Positions 6,900 to 10,418 of a stretch of DNA of 10,418 bases are shown here, piece after piece. The DNA is from Pseudomonadota bacterium. Its GTDB lineage: Bacteria; Pseudomonadota; Gammaproteobacteria; Burkholderiales; Burkholderiaceae_C. Both the position numbers and the translations under genes were made by a program. The notes under the pieces are model-generated. The model saw only the letters and a program-made list of their open reading frames with translations. It did no database searches and was not told where the DNA came from. The stretch is from assembly GCA_023390985.1 (NCBI GenBank), contig JAEWBU010000166.1, forward strand, positions 1 to 10,418, in the 5' to 3' direction. Position 1 is the first letter of the stretch. Each line of letters starts with the position of its first letter.

Positions 6900-8629
6900 A
6901 CTTCGCCGCCAAGCGCTGGCCCCGCGGGACACCGGTCCTGGTCGCGATCGTCGCGCTCGTCCTGGTCGTGGCCGCGATCGTCGCGCTCGTCCTCACCGCC
7001 GGGCACCAAGCCGCCACGCCGGGCGTGCGCGTCTCTCACTTGGTCGACCCCAGCGGCACGCTCAGCATCGACGAGGTCGCGCGCAAGCAAGGCGAGCTGC
7101 GGCCCCTCGAGCGCCCGAGCCCGATGGCGCTGGGCCACGGCGCCTGGTGGCTGCGCGTGGAACTGCCGGCGCTGGACACCGCGCGGACCTGGTACCTGGC
7201 GCTCAACGGCGCCGCCTTCCTGGATCGCGCCAACCTCTACTCGCCCACGGCGGATGGCCACTGGCGCGAACAGGTCGCCGGCGACCACGTCCCGGTGAGG
7301 ATGTGGTCGCACCCGCACTACACGCCCGTCTTCGAGGTGCCCCCGGGTGGCGCCGCCACCGTCTGGCTGCGCCTGCAGAACAGTCCCGCCCCGGCCAGCG
7401 CCCATTTGCAGCTGCTGCCCGCCGGTGCGCTGGAGCAGCGGCTGCACCGGACCTATCTCCTGTTCGGCGCCTACCTCGGATTCGGACTGCTGGTGCTGCT
7501 GCTGGCAGTGATGCACGGGCGCCTGTACGCGGACGTGGCCTTCGATTCGTACGCGGCCTATGTCGCCTGCATGCTGATGTTCCAGCTGGCCTACACCGGC
7601 CTGGGCGCCGCGGTGCTGTGGCCGGGCTCGGCGGGCTTCAACAACGCGGCCCCGCCGCTGTTCATGTTCTGGATGGCGGCCGCGGGCATCTGGAACGTGC
7701 GCCGGGCCACCTCGCTGCCGCGCCACGGTCCGCGGGTCGACCGCGCCGTGCGCGCGTTCAGCCTGCTGGGGCTGCTGCTGCCGCTGCCCTACGTCCTGCT
7801 GAACAACACCGCCATGTTCGGCGTGCTGAACGTGTACGGCCTCGCTTCGGTGATCCTGAGCATCTCGCTGTGCCTCTGGACCTGGCGCCGTGGCGAGTCG
7901 TACGCGGGCTGGTTGTTCCTGGGCTTCCTGCCGGTGCACCTGGCCTATCCGTTCCCGGCGCTGCGAGCGGCCGGCGTGCTGCCCGACAGCTGGGCGACCC
8001 AGTACGCGGTGCTGATCGGCTCGGCGATCGAGATCCCGCTGCTGCTGTACATCCTGCACCGGCGGGCCAAGGAGTACAGCGAGAACCACGCGCGGCTGCG
8101 CGCGATCGACAGCACCGACCCGCTGACCGGCCTGGTCGCCGTCCCGGTGCTGCGCCTGCGGTTGCGCGACGCGCTGCGGCGCGGGCAACGGCTGGGCCAC
8201 GGCTGCGCCGTGCTGCTGGTGGAACTGGCCAACCACGCGCAGATCGTCGAGCGCGAAGGACGCAACGCGGGCGACCGCGCGCTGGTGGTGACGGCATCGC
8301 GCTTGTCCGGCGTGGTGCGGCCGGTCGACACGGTGTGCCGGGTTTCGGAGACGCGCTTCGCGATCCTGATCGAAGGCCCCTGCCACGAGGATGAGCGCCG
8401 CCGGCTGGCGCAGCACATGGTGGCGCGCGGCCTGGAGCGCGTGCGCAACCTGCCGCCGGACCTGGAGCTTCGGCTGCGGGTCGTGTCGGCCCGGGTCCCC
8501 GAGGCCGCCGAAGCGGCGGACGGCGATCTGGACGAACAGCAGCTGCTGCAGCGGCTGCACCACTCGCTGAACCGGTTGATGAGCGATCCCAAGCGCGCCA
8601 TCCACCACCTGGAAGTGCGCACCGCCTGA
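6896..8629 (+). CDS. 7TM-DISM membrane sensor with degenerate GGDEF domain
   Basis: A 577-residue inner-membrane protein. A first hydrophobic helix (13-35) is followed by a periplasmic 7TMR-DISM extracellular-type domain (about 45-178) with AWWLRVELP (83-91), WYLALNGAAFLDRANLY (99-115) and VWLRLQN (156-162). Seven predicted membrane helices lie roughly at 186-206, 216-241, 251-267, 286-303, 307-329, 336-355 and 367-387. A short linker leads to a cytoplasmic GGDEF-like domain (about 405-575). DPLTGL (408-413) and GD (459-460) are kept, but the GGDEF signature is SETRF (484-488) and the first metal-binding D-x-D is E-L-A (443-445). Diguanylate cyclase activity is therefore unlikely. RPVD (475-478) sits 5 residues before SETRF, the spacing of the c-di-GMP inhibitory-site RxxD. 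The ATG at 6896 overlaps the LysR stop (ATGA), pointing to translational coupling, and starts the first membrane helix correctly. Confidence 0.85.
   Translation: MNFAAKRWPRGTPVLVAIVALVLVVAAIVALVLTAGHQAATPGVRVSHLVDPSGTLSIDEVARKQGELRPLERPSPMALGHGAWWLRVELPALDTARTWYLALNGAAFLDRANLYSPTADGHWREQVAGDHVPVRMWSHPHYTPVFEVPPGGAATVWLRLQNSPAPASAHLQLLPAGALEQRLHRTYLLFGAYLGFGLLVLLLAVMHGRLYADVAFDSYAAYVACMLMFQLAYTGLGAAVLWPGSAGFNNAAPPLFMFWMAAAGIWNVRRATSLPRHGPRVDRAVRAFSLLGLLLPLPYVLLNNTAMFGVLNVYGLASVILSISLCLWTWRRGESYAGWLFLGFLPVHLAYPFPALRAAGVLPDSWATQYAVLIGSAIEIPLLLYILHRRAKEYSENHARLRAIDSTDPLTGLVAVPVLRLRLRDALRRGQRLGHGCAVLLVELANHAQIVEREGRNAGDRALVVTASRLSGVVRPVDTVCRVSETRFAILIEGPCHEDERRRLAQHMVARGLERVRNLPPDLELRLRVVSARVPEAAEAADGDLDEQQLLQRLHHSLNRLMSDPKRAIHHLEVRTA
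6941..7000 (+). repeat. 30-bp direct repeat inside the first membrane helix of the 7TM protein
   Basis: Two adjacent 30-bp units (6941-6970 and 6971-7000) share 21 identical consecutive bases (6943-6963 and 6973-6993). They encode VAIVALVLVV and AAIVALVLTA (residues 16-25 and 26-35), so together they build the N-terminal membrane helix. The period is a whole number of codons. Nucleotide-level identity points to a tandem duplication rather than mere amino-acid bias. Confidence 0.8.
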
Positions 8630-8699
8630 AGCCAGCGCCGCCAAGTCATTTCACGACCGGGCCGCAATTCTTTTCAGCGCCGCCTCCGTCCGGCCGCCG

Positions 8700-8705
8700 C
8701 ACAAT
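8700..8705 (+). promoter_or_regulatory. Candidate -10 box of glcD
   Basis: CACAAT ends 6 bases before the glcD ATG at 8712, placing a possible transcription start at the start codon. No Shine-Dalgarno site is present and the nearest A/T-rich patch (8666-8675) is too far upstream for a standard -35. The 82-bp gap after the 7TM gene holds no clear hairpin, so read-through from upstream also remains possible. Confidence 0.3.
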
Positions 8706-8711
8706 CGGCGC

Positions 8712-10205
8712 ATGAACGCCCCGCTCGCCCCCGAGATCGCCGCGCAGGCCGGCCTGCTCGAGCAGGTGATCCCCGCGCTGCGCGCCGTGCTCCCCGCGCA
8801 TGCCCTGCTGTGGCACGCGGAAGAGACGCGGCCCTACGAATGCGACGGCCTGACCGCGTACCGCGAGCGCCCGCTGGCCGTCGCGCTGCCGGAGACCGAG
8901 GAGCAGGTGCAGGGGGTGCTGCGCGCCTGCCATGCGCTGGGCGTGCCGGTGGTCGCGCGCGGAGCGGGCACGGGCCTGTCGGGCGGCGCCATGCCGAACA
9001 AGGTCGGCGTGACGCTGTCGCTGGCCAAGTTCAACCGCATCCTGAAGGTCGACCCGGTCAGCCGCACCGCGCGCGTGCAGTGCGGCGTGCGCAACCTCGC
9101 GATCAGCGAAGCCGCCGCGGCGTACGGCCTGTACTACGCACCCGACCCGTCCAGCCAGATCGCCTGCACCATCGGCGGCAACGTCGCGGAGAACTCCGGC
9201 GGCGTGCACTGCCTGAAGTACGGCCTCACGCTGCACAACGTGCTGCAGGTGCGAGGCTTCACGGCCGAGGGCGAGCCGGTGGTGTTCGGCAGCCAGGCGC
9301 TGGACACCGCGGGCTACGACCTCATGAGCGTGCTGGTCGGCAGCGAGGGAATGCTGGCGGTCACCACCGAAGTGATCGTCAAGCTCGTCCCGAAGCCCTT
9401 GCTGGCGCGCTGCATCATGGCCAGCTTCGACGACATCCGGAAGGCGGGCGACGCGGTGGCGGCGGTGATCGCGGCCGGCATCATCCCCGCGGGGCTGGAG
9501 ATGATGGACAAGCCCATGACCGCCGCGGTCGAGGACTTCGTCCACGCGGGCTACGACCTCACCGCCGAGGCCATCCTGTTGTGCGAGAGCGACGGCACGC
9601 CGGAAGAAGTGGAAGAGGAGATCGGCCGCATGAGCGCCGTGCTGCGCGAGGCCGGCGCCACCGCCATCGCGGTCAGCCGCGACGAGGCCGAGCGCCTGCG
9701 CTTCTGGAGCGGCCGCAAGAACGCCTTCCCCGCCTCCGGCCGCATCAGCCCCGACTACATGTGCATGGACTCGACCATCCCGCGCAAGCGCCTGGCCGAC
9801 ATCCTGCTGGCGATCCAGGCGATGGAGAAGAAGTACGGCCTGCGCTGCGCCAACGTGTTCCATGCCGGCGACGGCAACCTACACCCGCTGATCCTGTTCG
9901 ATGCCAACGACGCCGACCAGCTGCACCGGTGCGAGCTGTTCGGCGCCGACATCCTGGAGACCAGCGTCGCCATGGGCGGCACGGTCACGGGCGAGCACGG
10001 CGTCGGCGTGGAAAAGCTCAACTCGATGTGCGTTCAGTTCAGCCCCGAGGAGCGCGAGCAGATGCTGGGCGTCAAGCGCGCCTTCGATGCGCGCGGCCTG
10101 CTCAATCCCGGCAAGGTGATCCCCACGCTGTCGCGCTGCGCCGAGTACGGCAAGGAGTTGGTGCGGGGCGGGCGCATGGCCCACCCCGACCTGCCGCGGT
10201 TCTAG
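8712..10205 (+). CDS. glcD: Glycolate oxidase FAD-binding subunit GlcD
   Basis: GlcD is the large flavin subunit of the GlcDEF glycolate dehydrogenase, which oxidises glycolate to glyoxylate at the inner membrane and passes electrons to the respiratory chain. The 497-residue length is almost that of E. coli GlcD (499). PYECDGLTAYR (41-51) is a GlcD-type opening. The FAD-binding PP-loop is ARGAGTGLSGGA (82-93), and APDPSSQ at 143-149 runs into IGGNVAENSGGVHCLKYG (154-171). The C-terminal FAD-linked oxidase domain shows FWSGRKNAFP (331-340), NVFHAGDGNLHPLILFD (381-397), TGEHGVGVEK (426-435) and LLNPGKVIPTLSRCAE (463-478). The start is the first ATG before the conserved region. No glcE follows: the next gene is convergent. 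A related D-2-hydroxyacid dehydrogenase specificity cannot be excluded, but motif agreement with GlcD is very strong. Confidence 0.92.
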   Translation: MNAPLAPEIAAQAGLLEQVIPALRAVLPAHALLWHAEETRPYECDGLTAYRERPLAVALPETEEQVQGVLRACHALGVPVVARGAGTGLSGGAMPNKVGVTLSLAKFNRILKVDPVSRTARVQCGVRNLAISEAAAAYGLYYAPDPSSQIACTIGGNVAENSGGVHCLKYGLTLHNVLQVRGFTAEGEPVVFGSQALDTAGYDLMSVLVGSEGMLAVTTEVIVKLVPKPLLARCIMASFDDIRKAGDAVAAVIAAGIIPAGLEMMDKPMTAAVEDFVHAGYDLTAEAILLCESDGTPEEVEEEIGRMSAVLREAGATAIAVSRDEAERLRFWSGRKNAFPASGRISPDYMCMDSTIPRKRLADILLAIQAMEKKYGLRCANVFHAGDGNLHPLILFDANDADQLHRCELFGADILETSVAMGGTVTGEHGVGVEKLNSMCVQFSPEEREQMLGVKRAFDARGLLNPGKVIPTLSRCAEYGKELVRGGRMAHPDLPRF

Positions 10206-10214
10206 ACCAGGCGT

Positions 10215-10418
10215 TCAGGACGCGGGCTTGCAGGACGCGTCGGTGACGACGATGTTGTCCTTGCCGACCTCTTCGTTCTTGTCCTCGAACTGCCGCGCGA
10301 ACTCGACCACCTGCCTGATGGTCTGCAGCGCGTCGGCTTGCACCGAAGTGATCGGGCCCGACGCGGGAGCCGCAATGGGGGCCGGCGTAGGGGCCGGCGT
10401 AGGGGCCGGCGTAGGGGC
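10215..10418 (-). CDS. C-terminal end of an unrecognised protein with APTP repeats, 5' partial
   Basis: On the minus strand the frame is open from the window edge to a TGA at 10217-10215, giving 67 residues. They begin with APTP repeats and APIAAPASGP, a flexible Pro/Ala linker. A folded-looking C-terminal segment follows with QADALQTIRQVVEFARQF, then EDKNEEVGKDNIVVTDASC, ending KPAS. Codon use (G/C third positions) and the clean stop 9 bp from the convergent glcD stop support a real gene. I do not recognise the family. A proline-rich linker joining an N-terminal membrane or DNA-binding part to a small helical C-terminal domain is one reading, but the N-terminus is outside the window. Confidence 0.6.
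   Translation of the reverse strand, partial: APTPAPTPAPTPAPIAAPASGPITSVQADALQTIRQVVEFARQFEDKNEEVGKDNIVVTDASCKPAS
10381..10418. repeat. 12-bp tandem repeat encoding APTP, running off the window
   Basis: The unit GCCGGCGTAGGG occurs three times perfectly (10381-10392, 10393-10404, 10405-10416) and a fourth copy begins at 10417. Read on the minus strand it encodes the four-residue unit APTP. The period keeps the frame, so copy-number changes would alter linker length only. Confidence 0.9.

Noticed and set aside
6818..8644. A 608-codon open frame on the minus strand, antisense to the 7TM/GGDEF-like gene
   Set aside because: Its translation is rich in Gln, Arg, His and Ala without any recognisable domain, as expected from reading GC-rich coding DNA on the other strand. 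The plus-strand gene has clear domains and a coupled start.
10211..10223. Hairpin GCGT/ACGC around the stop of the right-edge minus-strand gene
   Set aside because: Only 4 bp of stem, too short to separate from chance in this composition.

Overview
The window is strongly GC-rich, densely coded DNA with G/C-dominated third codon positions and intergenic gaps of about 100 bp or less. No stretch longer than 300 bases lacks a gene. The gene families point to a betaproteobacterium of the order Burkholderiales, probably Comamonadaceae (Ramlibacter/Variovorax-like). Evidence for this is the DUF3108 plus DUF3567 pair, a DUF4197 protein, an omega-amino acid:pyruvate aminotransferase of the Pseudomonas/Burkholderiales type, and a GlcD very close in motif content to the E. 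coli protein. The genus is inference. I see no tRNA, rRNA, CRISPR array, insertion sequence or prophage gene.

Layout. At the left edge (+) is the C-terminal part of a DUF3108 protein, then a 90-residue DUF3567 protein. These converge on a minus-strand AbrB-family membrane protein, which diverges across 50 bp from a ChaN-family lipoprotein gene (+). The ChaN gene converges, across a strong hairpin that encloses its stop codon, on a class III aminotransferase gene (-). That gene lies downstream of a DUF4197 gene on the same strand. Across a 90 bp divergent gap the plus strand carries a tight three-gene set: purU (formyltetrahydrofolate deformylase), a GcvA-like LysR regulator 4 bp later, and a membrane 7TM-DISM/GGDEF-like protein whose ATG overlaps the regulator's stop. 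glcD (glycolate oxidase subunit) follows 82 bp further on. The right edge holds the C-terminal end of an unrecognised minus-strand protein with a 12-bp (APTP) tandem repeat.

How the genes work together. Most are core metabolic or conserved-hypothetical genes, and I do not see an obvious new multi-gene system such as a defence island or biosynthetic cluster. The best lead is the purU-LysR-7TM unit. It joins one-carbon metabolism, a regulator resembling the glycine-cleavage activator, and a sensor whose GGDEF active site is replaced by SETRF while an RxxD motif remains at the exact inhibitory-site spacing. That pattern suggests a c-di-GMP receptor rather than a synthase. Secondary leads are a recent-looking 30-bp duplication inside the sensor's first membrane helix, hairpins that enclose stop codons, -10-like boxes almost touching three start codons, and a glcD that is not followed by glcE.
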